A stretch of 64,000 nucleotides of DNA, from assembly GCF_001619985.1 (NCBI RefSeq), contig NW_017264200.1:248001-312000 (forward strand), given 5' to 3'. Both the position numbers and the translations under genes were made by a program. This DNA is from Xylona heveae TC161. Lineage: Eukaryota; Ascomycota; Xylonomycetes; Xylonales; Xylonaceae. Below are positions 22,363-34,100 of the stretch, one piece after another; position 1 is the stretch's first letter; every line of letters begins with the position of its first letter. The notes beneath the pieces were generated by a model. That model saw only the letters and a program-made list of their open reading frames with translations. It was not told the DNA's origin and did not search any database.

Positions 22363-22992
22363 GATCGAATGGCGTTCGATGCACGGACACGAGGATATTC
22401 AAATCTACGGCCCAGTGCGGGATTGGCCTTGATCAAGGGAGAGGGGGTAAAGGATAGCGACGCGTGTGGTCTCAAGTCGAACGATTGTGCTTCTACAGAC
22501 AAGACTGGAATCTTGCGCAAATACAAGGGGAGAAACGTTGACAAGCAGTCTCGCTCAATCTCTCGCTCAAAAGGATGGCTTGTACTATCACTTCAGGCTG
22601 AATGCCAATAATGCTCCAAATCCACCTTTGCCCAGACTTTTCCCAAGGTCGTTCTTCAAAGGGGCTGTGATGAAAGTTCGCGTTGTTAAAATGAAATCCC
22701 CTGTCTGTATTCCGCCACAAGGCCTCACCTCACGTGTGGGGTTCAGGCGAAATAGTAGGTACTGGTAGAGAACAACAGGAAAGTACACGCTCCAAATTCT
22801 TCGCGAAAAAATCGCCGTTCAAATCAAATTCGAGACTGCAAGTCTAGAACCTCTTTCGGACAAGCAACAGATGCACTCACGGACGCTCTGATACGCGTAG
22901 GATGGTGGAGATGGGGATGAAGGGTTGAGGTTGGAGGAGAAGAATCCAAATGTCGCCTGCTGTGATGATTCGCTTTCGTTCTGGTTCCACAA
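22363..22992 (-). promoter_or_regulatory. long AUG-free leader/promoter of bye1
   Basis: No ATG occurs on the minus strand for 630 bp upstream of the bye1 start, while the opposite strand has many. This is what selection against upstream AUGs in a transcribed leader would give. The rest of the 969-bp divergent interval (to 23331) serves the ZNF830-like gene and is AT-rich. Confidence 0.55.
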
Positions 22993-23331
22993 CATTCTCC
23001 CAATCTGCGTATATCTGTGTCTCGCAATATCCTCGGTTAATTATGTCAGCTGTCAATTTATGCCATCTGCACTAGCTGCATAGTTTCTTTCATAACATTT
23101 TATTCCTTTGAACGTAATAATACACTAATTTATGCATAACCTATAACATTCCAGGACAAGAAAGTTCCAGGCCAGCCCTGTAAACTACTTGTGTATTCAT
23201 CTTAACTTTTCTTCGAACCTCATACAATGGTTTTTTCGATTATAATTTCCCGAGTCTAGCATTTCATCTTTACACTCTCTTCCTTTTATCCCCCAAAGAC
23301 CCTTCGATTGCATGATTCGCCCACTTTCCAA

Positions 23332-24498
23332 ATGACCGACGTTCGTTCTCTGCTCCGCTCGGAGCGCGCTTCGCGCCGTATCACACACCCCTACGCAACT
23401 TACTCAAGCACAGGTACTTTGGTTTGCATTCTTTGCCAGGTACAGCTCAAATCCGATACCCTGTGGGACACACATCTCCGATCACGACAACATGGTACGC
23501 AGCTTCAAAGGTTACGCGACAGAACAGCTGGACGAACCGGAGAGGACGCGCCGCCGCCCACTAAGAAGCGGAAGGCAGACGATGGGGAGAATGAGGAGGG
23601 AATGAGCTCCGGAGATGCCAGAGAGACAAGGAAACGAACAAAATCGGCTGAGCCGACCAAGGGTCTTCCAGCAGGATTCTTCGATGCAGGTCAGGAACCT
23701 GAATTGGAGGACGTCAACATTACGGAAGCCGACGAGTCTGGCCCCGCCGCTCCTGAAGAAACTCTACAAGATCGGGACGAAGACAATGCACAGCGTTCAG
23801 CAACAATAACTGAAACTGCATCGGCCGCCGCCCTTCCATTAAATTTCTTTGATGACCCCTCCGCCGCCCCATCTGCCCCTTCCGCACCGGTCAAATCCCA
23901 ACCTCCGCCATCAGCACCTACCTTTACAGCTGTCGACGAGGACGAGTGGGCCGCCTTTGAGCGAGACGTCGCTGCGACAGAGGAAGAAGTGCAGACTGTG
24001 GTTCCCTCTGTCCGCCCTACAGCAGCATTCACCGCAGCCGCAACCATCACCGCCCAGCCCGTTTCTGCTGGCGAAGTTGCTGCCCGCGCTGAGGTAGAGG
24101 CCGCAACACGCAATTCCGTTACACAACGAGAAGCCGAGCTCGAAGCGGAAAAGGAAGATGCAGCGCGTCGGCTCGAACAAGAATTCGACGAAATGGAAGA
24201 CTTGGAAGAACGCGTCCGACGACTTCGTCGGAAACGCGAGGAGCTTCGCCATGGCGGTGGCGGCGGCGCTACTGCTGCAAGTGGCACGACGAGTAGTATG
24301 GACCTTGACACTGAAGATAATTCCACCTCTGCAGCAGCAGCATCATTAGCGCAAGCAGAAGAAGGCAGCAGAATCAGGACAGGTCCAGGCCCAGTCGTTG
24401 ATGGCGGCGGCGGTGGACAATCAGAGTCCGACTCTGATGAAGACGAGGATGACGATGACGATGACGATTGGGACGAATGGCGACTCCGTGGCGCATGA
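23332..24498 (+). CDS. ZNF830/CCDC16-like U1-type zinc finger protein
   Basis: An intronless 389-residue frame starting MTDVRSLLRSERASRRITHP, as in the ZNF830/CCDC16 family, nuclear proteins linked to spliceosomes. One C2H2 (U1-like) finger is visible: C32-x2-C35-x12-H48-x5-H54. A basic nuclear-localisation-like TKKRKAD follows, then two conserved short motifs LPAGFFDAG and LPLNFFDDP, an Ala/Pro-rich linker, DEDEWAAFERDVAATEEE, a coiled coil (about 265-310, EAELEAEKEDAARRLEQEFD, DLEERVRRLRRKREELRHGG) and an acidic tail ending DDDDWDEWRLRGA. The coiled coil and acidic tryptophan tail match the family. An upstream out-of-frame ATG lies about 20 nt before this start. Confidence 0.85.
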   Translation: MTDVRSLLRSERASRRITHPYATYSSTGTLVCILCQVQLKSDTLWDTHLRSRQHGTQLQRLRDRTAGRTGEDAPPPTKKRKADDGENEEGMSSGDARETRKRTKSAEPTKGLPAGFFDAGQEPELEDVNITEADESGPAAPEETLQDRDEDNAQRSATITETASAAALPLNFFDDPSAAPSAPSAPVKSQPPPSAPTFTAVDEDEWAAFERDVAATEEEVQTVVPSVRPTAAFTAAATITAQPVSAGEVAARAEVEAATRNSVTQREAELEAEKEDAARRLEQEFDEMEDLEERVRRLRRKREELRHGGGGGATAASGTTSSMDLDTEDNSTSAAAASLAQAEEGSRIRTGPGPVVDGGGGGQSESDSDEDEDDDDDDDWDEWRLRGA

Positions 24499-25824
24499 TT
24501 TTTTTTAACTTGGTGGCACGGTTTATCACGCCATGTTGTGCCCTTTTATCTAATTTTCTTCCTTTACAATATTTTCCCTTTTTTATTTTCGTTTTTTTAT
24601 TTCATTTCATTTCTTCCCCCCCTTCTTTTCCTTTATTCATCCATCCATACTATCTCGCGACGGGGTTTCGGCATCATTCATGAATCATCAATATGTTCCA
24701 ATTCCAATTTCATCTCTTCCTAATCTGAACACATCAAAACAACGAGGCGTTTGCTTTTGCTTTTGTGTTTGCGCTTTCCTTTCTATTTTCTTTTTCTCTT
24801 TCTTATTTTTTCTCCATCGGTCGAAAGAAAAATTGGGGTTCTCTGCCTTTCGATTAGCGGTTTCCAAAAAAAATCATATTTTGGTCCACTATAATTGCCA
24901 AACAATTGGCTCTTTTCTTCCAAAGAAAAACTTGCATTTTCGCTACCGTTGAATTAGCGGTTACAAAAATAAGATTGCTACCCGCTGTTATTGCCGCAGA
25001 TGGGTGTTATTTGCTGGTTTGGCTTGATTTGATTCGGTTTCATTTGAGGTGAATTACGAACATGGATATATTGATGTGCTCTAGAATGAAGATGAAGATG
25101 AGGATGGGGATGAGAAATGGGAGTATATGCTTCAACGTAATATAATACGGTATGTAGAGTCGCTGGAACAGGGTTCGTTACATTTTGCATTAAAAAGAAG
25201 CCTACCTAAGGTAGAGAGACAAGTCAACCTAGGATCCGGCCGGAGAGAGGTAGATTGGGGGTTTGGAGCAGGTGAAGGGTAACGAGTGAAATGTAAGGGA
25301 TGTTTCAATCAATGTAGCGTTGTCGTCATTGTATTATTTCTTACAATCTTGCATGTTGGAACACAAACGGTTGAAGTGATGGCTGCTTCTACGAGTATTG
25401 CACGAGCTCCGACGGAAGTCACGATCAAGATTCTTGCTGCGTCACCGAAGTTCATGCATAAAAGTAAGAGTGATTGAAGATAAATCATCATATTCGAGTG
25501 CAAATGTGCGCAATGCGCCAGATTCGCCAATCGCTATTGAGACTCCAGATGCGCCTAGCCCCGCGCACGCTTCAATGGAAACAAGAGGAGAACGCTAGAC
25601 GACAGATTCGCAAGCCCCATGCTGATGAGGTACTAGGAATGGACATGAAACGAAGAATATCCCGAAAAAAATAAGAATAAACAGGAAAAGGTTTTAAAAG
25701 CATATGCCGATTCAAAGCATTATGCAAAGACCGCCATTGCGACGCTGGTCATCCAATCGTCCGCTCAAATACAAAGAGGTCGAGGAAAACTGCATGCGAA
25801 GGCTGTGAAATGTCCTTTCGTCGA
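24499..25824. other. convergent intergenic region, T-rich then mixed
   Basis: 1.3 kb between the 3' ends of the ZNF830-like and SDR genes. The left part is very T-rich. A short direct repeat (GATTAGCGGTT..C and AATTAGCGGTTAC) recurs near 24853 and 24952. Open frames here lack any recognisable feature. Confidence 0.55.
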
Positions 25825-27284
25825 TTACAAGACGGAGTATCCACCCTACAGGAGGAGGGCAAGTTAGCAATCAGGTGGGCTCCCAAGGGCAGAGATACTG
25901 GAAAGCAAGGAACAAAGACTTACGTCGATGATGCAGTTGGAACCGGTCATGAAGGTGGAAGCGTCGGAGGCGAGGAAAACGGCGAGGTTGTTGAGCTCGT
26001 CAACGTTTCCAAGGCGGCGCTGGGGAGTAAGGCTCTTCCAGATCTTCTTCTGGGCATCGAGAGCGGGCACGCGGTTCAGAGCGGTGTCCATGTAGCCGGG
26101 GGAGATGGAATTGACGCGGATCTTGTGCTGAGCCCACTCGGCGGCGAGCGACTTGGTCAACTGAATGACAGCAGCCTTGGAAGCGTTATAGCAGCACTGC
26201 TCCTGCGGGTAGTTGACAACTGAGCCGGACATGGAAGCAATGTTGACGATGCTACCGCCAGTGCCGGCCTTGATCATGGCACGACCGGCCGCCTGAGCAA
26301 CAAGGAAAGAACCGGTGACGTTAATGTCAATAAGACGGCGGAACATGACGTGGTCATAGTCCTCAGCCTTAATATTGGAACTGGAAAGAATATTAGCTCT
26401 TGGAGCTTTTAAAGCATGTAAATAGGGCAAAAGGTAATAACTTACTCGGCAATACCGGCGGCATTGATAACAACATCGATCGAGCCAAAAGAATCGACTA
26501 CGTCACTGAAAACCTCAGCGATGGCAGGGCCATCGCGAACGTCGACCTTGTAGAAGCGGACGGGGACACCAGTGTGCTCGTGGAGCTCGGCAGCAGCGGC
26601 GTCACCGACTTCCTGCTGAATGTCGAGAATGGCAATTGCTTTAACACCAACTTCGGAAAGGGCCTGAGCCATGTTATAGCCGAGACCGCGACCGCCACTG
26701 GATTTCGTAGTGGTCAGTAATTTGTCTACTTGAAACAGATCGAAATGTTTTGATCGAAAATCAAGCAGGGAATTAAAAAGAGCTTCTTCACATTGAGAGA
26801 GCAGACCAAAGAAAATCAGAAACTCAAAATAAGCTAAACAGAGCACAAAGGACAAGGTCGAGCTGAGAAAGCTCTAGAGCAAGAGCTGGAATGGAAGACG
26901 TGAGAGAGCTCAGTTCTGAGCTTGAGATGAACCATGAACTCACCCAGTGATAGCGGCAACTTTCCCAACCAAAGTGAATTTGGACAAGGTAGGAGAGAGC
27001 TTCTCGGCGATGGACTTGTCAAGAGCCTGAGCGATGATCTTGACGTCGCCCTGGCCACCTCCAACGACCTCGCTGGTGGCACCAACAGGGAGCACCTTCT
27101 CCTCGGGAGCAGAGGACTCCTTGTCGGTGTAGCTGTGGACAGGAATGCCCTTCTCGTGGACCTCCTCCTGCATACGTTTGAAAGTAACGGAGAAGGCACG
27201 AGCAGCCGGAGCCACGGTGCGAATAGCAGGCTGACGAACAGCAACGGTAGCCAAACGGCCAGTAACAGAACGAAGAGAGAACAT
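25825..27284 (-). CDS. D-arabinitol dehydrogenase-like short-chain dehydrogenase, predicted mitochondrial
   Basis: Four exons, 27284-26944, 26697-26446, 26380-25924 and 25845-25825, give 356 residues; the last coding exon is only 21 nt (GGYSVL-stop), the usual SDR C-terminal GGYSV. It is a classical SDR: TGGGRGLGYNMA cofactor loop across the first splice, VINAAGIAD, catalytic Ser in NIASMSGS, Tyr/Lys in CCYNASKAAV and NSISPGYMDT. The closest family I recall is fungal Ard1 D-arabinitol 2-dehydrogenase and related sorbose/xylulose reductases; the exact polyol is not decided by sequence alone. The first 35 residues (MFSLRSVTGRLATVAVRQPA) are basic and hydroxylated, suggesting mitochondrial import, followed by an unusual 70-residue linker before the Rossmann fold. 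The first intron (246 bp) is longer than most here. Confidence 0.85.
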
Positions 27285-27954
27285 TTTCAGAAATATCAGA
27301 AATAAATGAAGAAAGACTGTGCAAAGATGAACTTTTGAAAGGCTTTTGGAGAAAAAATTTAGAGTAGAAGATGCAGAGTACGAATGTGTCAAAGGTGGTG
27401 AAGAGTGTGTACAGGTAAGAGGAAGTGTCCCAATTTATATGCAAGAAAACAAACTGCGCCCAATGCAGGGTATTAAGCGATCTGTCTAGGGAATATTGTC
27501 TTCAGACTCAGTTGAGCGTCAAAAGACAAGTTCAAATCTATTCTTCCTTTGCCTGGGAAAAGTGCTTTTTTAGCTCTGGTCCGCGTGACAGGGGTGTCTA
27601 TGGATTCTCCGTTACAAATTACACCTGAATATGCAAACGAAACAGAATTGAAAGACGTTTCTGATGCTCTGATCGACAGAATGCAGATTTACAAAACGCT
27701 GAAGAAATGACAAGGACAAGTGAGGTCACGGACAGATCGTGGGCTGTGAGTGAATCTCGACGTTCACGCCTCGGTAGCGAATGACGATGACAGGGACGAT
27801 TAAAAAAAAAGGATGCAGACGCTGAACACGACTCGCACCACGTGCTGTTAATTAAATGGGTTATCAAACACCAAGGAAGATATGAGAATGAAAAACAAAA
27901 AAAAAAGGAACGGACGGGAAGAGAGGGTATTTGAATGTATGAGCTCCTTCCAAA
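27285..27954 (-). promoter_or_regulatory. long AUG-free leader/promoter of the SDR gene
   Basis: About 670 bp upstream of the SDR start hold no minus-strand ATG, against about ten expected by chance; plus-strand ATGs are common. A transcribed, AUG-depleted leader is the simplest explanation. Confidence 0.5.
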
Positions 27955-28128
27955 CCATCTACGTAGAGAGACTATCAACCCAGACATAAAAGGGACTAAC
28001 TTAAGATTTACGAAGAAAGGTGTCCGCCCATGTCTGTGCGCCCCACCGCCCGGGCCTACCCCTGAGGTACCGAAGATTAGTGTGCATCTCCGCAGTTATC
28101 GGGCGGTATTAAATGATCTACCGGGGTA

Positions 28129-28148
28129 CGGTAACGTACCCGTTACCG
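28129..28148. promoter_or_regulatory. overlapping palindromes, CGG-N14-CCG
   Basis: CGGTAACGTACCCGTTACCG has 8-bp perfect arms (CGGTAACG / CGTTACCG) around TACC; a second 7-bp-arm inverted repeat (GGGTACG-GTAA-CGTACCC) overlaps it from 28124. Inverted CGG triplets are the typical target of fungal Zn2Cys6 regulators. Assignment as a site is inference. Confidence 0.35.
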
Positions 28149-31090
28149 AGACGAAACGCCCTAGATGCATCATTGTGGTCTGCTGAGCTCTCTGTATCAG
28201 GAACAGTACGGCCAGGTACCGCCTACCCTGTCTACCTTTATCACCATGTCTTGGCCCAGGGTTCGCATTATGCTTCTCTGAGCCTAATTCTGGCTTCGTT
28301 CGACTGGATTTTCCAACACCTCGTCGTCCAGCAGACAGGTTGTGGCCCAGGGCAGTGGGTCGCTCAATCTTGCCCTCCAGGCAGCTGGAAAGGCACCGTG
28401 GCATGCAATTCCTTTGGACACGGAGTCGAGCATGAAAGTCTTGTGGCTCCTCCTAGCTTGAATTTTTAGGTTCCTCTAATCCCATGCCCTTTGAGTCGAG
28501 AACAACCGACACTCAATAGGGAACCAGAAAAGAGAAGTCTATTGCTGGACATACGCCCGGTGACAACGGCTTGTCCGACTTAGTCAACTCAAGATAGGAG
28601 ATCCTCTAAAAAGGAGGCCCACATGTTTCTACTCCCATACGAGGATCCACAACCAATGTGTTTCCCTCGTGGGGGAAGTTCAGGATGCCGTCTAGCGGTG
28701 AGCAGCCGTGAGCACCAGCAGTTTTGACACGCAGCGGAGTTCAATTCTTTCCACGGTGCGCTAAGCGGAACGCTGGGGTGTGGATAAGCATTTCAAACTT
28801 GCACATCCCAAGGCCGAGACGAGTGGAGGGTTGTTGTCCAAGAGAGTGTCGCACAAGGCGACTAAGGTAGGAATGCAAGTTCCGAGAAATGGGACGATTG
28901 GCCAAGTGGGCGAATGATGGACCGTGGATCTACAATGTGGCTAGTGATTTTCCAACCATCGAGTCACTCATCTTGCGGTGGATAAAGTTACCCGTAGGAT
29001 AGCTCTGAGAAAAAGCGACAAGCGGCCGAAGCCATTATTGAAGCGGATGGATGAACTGCATCCCATCTGCAGTCAGCCGCATCGACCATTTTACGGTCGG
29101 GCAGGACCGATAGTGAAGGAGGCATAGGCCAGGAAGTGCTATTTTGCGTCGCTTTGGGAGGTCGCTCCTTTGTTACTACGTACCTTGTGCCTCGGGTCAG
29201 CTCGTTCCTTGACCCTTCTGAAATTTTGCCATAACCCGTCCGTTTTGGCTTCACACGGTCGTGCTTATTTCGAGTGCAGAATGGTAGATCTCTTCAATTT
29301 CTTTACTTCTCTGTTGTTTTTCCCTACTATGCAAAGCACGTCATCAAATTACGATGGATTGGTAGTACTTGCACAACCTCGGGCTCCCCGCGCTTCCGTT
29401 TGTTTTGACAGCTTTGCTCTATCCATGCAACTTCCCTTTCTGTCACTCCTCTCACAAAGGGCCAGATGATGCATACTTGTCCCATACGCTGGTGACGAGC
29501 TTCCACCCATCAGATGGCACATGGCAGGCGAAGATTGCATCTCGTTCCAAGGGCATACAATAGGTGGAAATATCTTGAGCCTGCTGAGATGCATCGAAAG
29601 CCAGATATGCGTGCTGTGTGTTGCTTGGGCATTAAAGACGCTTATCTTCTAACTCATTCGCTGGTAATTTATTCTTTTTCCGCTATGACTGATGTTCCAA
29701 TAAGTAGTGAAGCGCCACATGGCATGTGTTTGTTCATCCATTTGGCATATACGTGTTCCTTAGTCTGACTGGATACGGAACACTATGGCTGTCATTTTGA
29801 GCGAAGCATCCAGAAGGGGACACAAAAGTGGCTTGAGAATCCATAAATGGCTTCTATGCCGATCTACCATACATGATGCAGACGCCAAGCTGCCGTCCAA
29901 AACAGTGTGACGCACCTTATGTGCAGCGAGACGAGGTGTGGATGTGTGAAGGTGGCAAGAAATCTCGGTGCTCGGGGCGGATTCCAAGTCGCTGACCTTT
30001 CAGTCCAGGCTGTCTTTGGATTTTCCAAGCCGGTCGTTGGTGCACCTTGCGCCTCGGCGTCGATTGGCAGCGGACTCCAAGAGATGAAGCGATGGCTGGG
30101 GTAGTTATGGATATATGCGGTGACCGATCAAGTCCACCAGAGGTAGGTATAACGCTGAACTAGCTTCCTAGCCTGTAGGTGGTTTCGCAACGTTTTACAG
30201 GCAGGCGAATTCGCCTAGCGAAGGGTTTTCAGTGAAAATATTTGGGCCCTTTTCTGCTGTAGTCTCTCTCTGTTAGCGGGTCGTCTTAACTCATCCCATC
30301 GGTCACTGGGCCAAAATTAAGTAACTAAACTAAACAGCATTGCAAATTCTCCTTTAGCCACATTGTGGCTGATAGTGTCGGTGGGTAGCCACGCCGTCAT
30401 ATTCATTAGGCACTCTGCAATAATACGGAAGTTTGCACGCAATTCATAGCTGTCCATAAGGTATTAATACTGCACTACTGGAAGTCTGTGAGGTTAGATG
30501 ATTGACTTAATCATTTTATGCACATACCATATGCGAAAGCTCCAATCAATGTGACTTTAATCTCGAGTACAGATCAACCATAAACCAGTTGAGCTTTACC
30601 CTTCTCTGAAGACAAAAAAGCTCTATATTGTATTTTCTCTATTAAAGCTGTGTCAAGGAAAGACATTTCAGCTTACAGCTTCAATCAATTTATTGAAAAT
30701 CTCCACTTTGAATTCAAAAAGCATGGATTCCTGAACTCTGCAAGAGCTCTCATATCGGTTGTTCTGTCTCCGAAAGACCGGTGGGTCCAGGGTCTGTTTG
30801 TCTCGCTTCACTAACAGGTAGGTACGTGGTTGGACAGTTTCTTCGCACAAAAAGTTTTCCGACTTGGCCCCCCACTTTGTTTGCCTGAGTTCGGCCATAG
30901 TCTCACTTTTCAGGGTGCTTGTCAAAGAGCCAAAGTACTATGGAAGTACTCTTACCGCTGCTACACCCCAAAGTCCTCGTCTAATCGACCCATCGGCAGA
31001 CCTTGACTACTTTTACAGTACATCTTGGTTAACCGTCATCCACGGTCTCGTTAGGCAGTTAGCTCCTCTCGTTCTTCATCTTTTTTTCTG

Positions 31091-31102
31091 ATGTCTCTGT
31101 GA
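31091..31102 (+). promoter_or_regulatory. possible 3-codon uORF in the kap123 leader
   Basis: ATG TCT CTG TGA lies 79 nt before the kap123 ATG in the pyrimidine-rich leader. Its start context is weak, so leaky scanning is expected. Confidence 0.35.
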
Positions 31103-31180
31103 TCCTTTTCTTTCTTTTCTCGCCTTGTCTCTTCCAGCTCACTTGTTCCAAGGCGGAAAATTCTCACCCAAGAGACCGCC

Positions 31181-34100
31181 ATGGACCAGCATCAGTTTTT
31201 GCAGCTCCTGGAGAGCGTCCTGGCTCGTATGTAGGATCCCGTCACCCTAGATCTGCTCTCGGTTCCACTTTCAATGCTGACCCTTGAATTTTGCAGCTGA
31301 CACTGAGCGTGTCAAGGCGGCCACCGCTAGCCTGAGGAAAAACTACTATACCTCCCCGGCATCTCTTACTCTCCTTCTTCAGATTCTCACTTCTCATGAG
31401 AACTCTCAGTTACGGCAGCTGGCTGCTGTAGAGGCTCGCTCCCTTGTGCCCAAGCACTGGGCGGCGCTCCCTGCCGACCAAAAGCCTCAGATCCGAACGC
31501 AGCTGTTGCAGTCAACTCTGCATGAGGACTCTTCTCTCGTCAGGCATTCGTCTGCCCGTGTCGTCTCGGAAATTGCCAAGATTGACCTTGACGATGGCGA
31601 GTGGGCTGATCTCCCCACTTTCCTGCAGCAGGCTGCAACAAGCCAGCAGGCAAGAGAGCGGGAGGTTGGTGTGTACATTCTCTTCACGCTGCTTGAGTCG
31701 CTTGGTGATGCCTTTGTCGATAAGCTGTCTGATCTGTTTGTTCTTTTCGCCAAGACGCTCCGGGACCCTGAGAGCGCTGATGTGCGGGTGAACACCATGT
31801 TGGCTTTGAGCAAAATTGCTATGCTCATCGACACCTCTGAGGATAAGCAATCTGTCCAGCACTTCCAAGAACTTCTTCCAAGCATGGTTGCTGTGCTGAA
31901 GGAGGCTGTTGATGCTGGTGACGAGGACCGCACCATGCAAGCGTTTGAGGTCTTCCAGACTTTGCTCGGCTGTGACGCTACGCTCATGGCCGCCCACTTC
32001 AAGGACTTGGTTCAGTTCATGATTGACCTTGCCGCGCAAAAGGATCTCGTTGACGAGTCCCGTAGCCAAGCCATTTCCTTCTTGATGCAGTGTGTCAAAT
32101 ACCGCAAGCTCAAGGTTCAGGCCATGAGGATTGGTGAGCAGCTTACGATCAAGTCCCTTGAGATCGCTACTGAGCTCAGCGACGATGTCGATGAGGATGA
32201 CGAAGTTAGCCCTGCTAGGTCTGCTCTTGGTCTTTTGGATATCATGGCCTCTCAACTACCTCCCAGCCAGGTAGTTGTGCCGCTGCTTAATGCCCTTGGC
32301 CCGTATTTAACCTCATCTGACCCTGACCACCGCCGCGCGGGTCTGCTCTCCCTAGGAATGTGCGTGGAGGGCGCTCCTGATTTCTTTGCCACTCAGCTGC
32401 ACGAAATCCTACCTATGGTACTCCGTCTTTTGCAGGACCCGGAGATTAAGGTCCGCCATTCGGCTCTCCACGCTCTGGCCAGACTGGCGGATGACCTCGC
32501 TGAAGATATGGGCAAGGAGCATGCTAAGCTGATCCCTGCTGTGATGTTCAACTTGGACGCTGCCGTAAAGGCAGCTCAGACTGACAGCAGTGACAAAGTT
32601 CTTGACATTATCAAGGGCAGCTGCAATGCCATTGATTCGGTGATTGAGGGTGTTGAGAAGGAGCATGTTTCCACCTACTTGCCTGAGATGGTTCCCCGTG
32701 TGGCACAACTGCTGTCCCACCCAGACTACAAGGTCAAGGCATCTGCTGCCGGTGCTCTCGGCTCTATTGCTGCGGCCGCTGAAGAGGCCTTTGTTCCCTT
32801 TTTCGACCAGACTATGAATGCTCTATCAGAGTACGTCATGATCAAGGATGATGACGAGCAACTTGACCTTCGCGGCACTGTTTGTGATGCCATGTCCAAT
32901 ATTGCCTCTGCTGTTGGCCCTGTCAAGTTCCAACCCTATGTGTCTCCTTTGATGCAAGCTAGTGAAGAGGCGCTACACCTTGGTCACCCGAGATTGCGTG
33001 AGACGAGCTACATGCTCTGGAGCACCATGTCAAAGGTTTATGAGGAGAACTTTACTCCTTTCCTTGACGGCGTCGTGAAGGGTCTCTTCGAATGCTTGGA
33101 GCAGGATGAGACTGATCTCGAGGTCGAGCTGGGCGAAGAAGCTCAAGACTTGCTTGGCCAGGAAATTACCGTTGCTGGCAAAAAGGTCAAGGTCGCTGCC
33201 GCTGAAGGCTCCAGCGGAAAGGCTACCCTCAGCAGGGTTGGCATGGAGGAGGAGGTCGAGGGCGACGACGAGATTGATGATGTTGATGAGGAGGAGGAGG
33301 ATGAAGATGCGTGGGATGACCTGACTGCTGTCACCGCTGTTGCACTCGAAAAGGAAATCGCTGTTGAGGTCCTAGGTGACGTGCTTACCCACACTAGAGG
33401 CAACTTCCTCCCTTATCTGGAGAAGACTATTGAGAACGTCATCGGTCTTGTCGAACACAACTATGAAGGTGTCCGTCGCGCGGCTATCAGCACTGTCTGG
33501 CGCGCCTACGCCTGCCTCTGGGGCATGCAGGAGGGTGAGGGCATGCAGAAGTGGAAGCCCGGTCTTCCTCTCCAGGTCAAGCCTACCGATGACCTGCAGA
33601 AGCTCGGCGGTCTCGCGATGACCGCCACTCTTGCCCTGTGGCAGGACGAAATCGACAGGTATGTACTTTTTATATCTTCTTCTTTATTCCCATCCCTTGG
33701 CGTTGTGCTCCAGTGCTGCTCGTCTCGAGTACCATCACTGTCGTCTCGGTACAACCATTTTTATCCTTTGTTGTACTCTGTCTACAGTGCTGTTACTCGT
33801 ACAGCATTACTGCTGCACTACGTCTACTCAAATGATGAGAGACCTTTCGTCTACCCAGCTCACTCAGACGCACAAGTTGCGATTGATGCGAAACGAATCA
33901 TGAACTTTTCTGATATGATTACTTCTCATTGCCTCTTAAACCCAGTACATTGACACATGGATTGTTATTAACCTAATTGTGTCACAGGGCAACTGTCACC
34001 GATATCAACCGCAATTTGGCTGCTACCTTGAAGCTCTGCGGTCCGGCCATCATCAACGACCCCAACGTCATCCAGCAAATTTCTGAGAATCTTATTCTCA

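Larger units (their letters stand above)
27955..31180. other. 3.2-kb divergent region without recognisable gene
   Basis: Between the SDR leader and kap123. Composition is close to that of coding DNA, yet the longest frames (about 118 and 99 codons) carry no domain, no credible splice extension and no family similarity that I can see. The right end (about 30950-31180) becomes the pyrimidine-rich kap123 leader. It could hold a non-coding RNA, long regulatory DNA, or a decayed gene. Confidence 0.5.

Noticed and set aside
28113-28469. 118-codon frame in the gene-free interval
   Set aside because: No domain, unusual composition and no supporting splice partners.
31512-32255. 247-codon antisense frame inside kap123
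   Set aside because: Mirror of strongly codon-biased sense coding sequence; no domain and no splice need.
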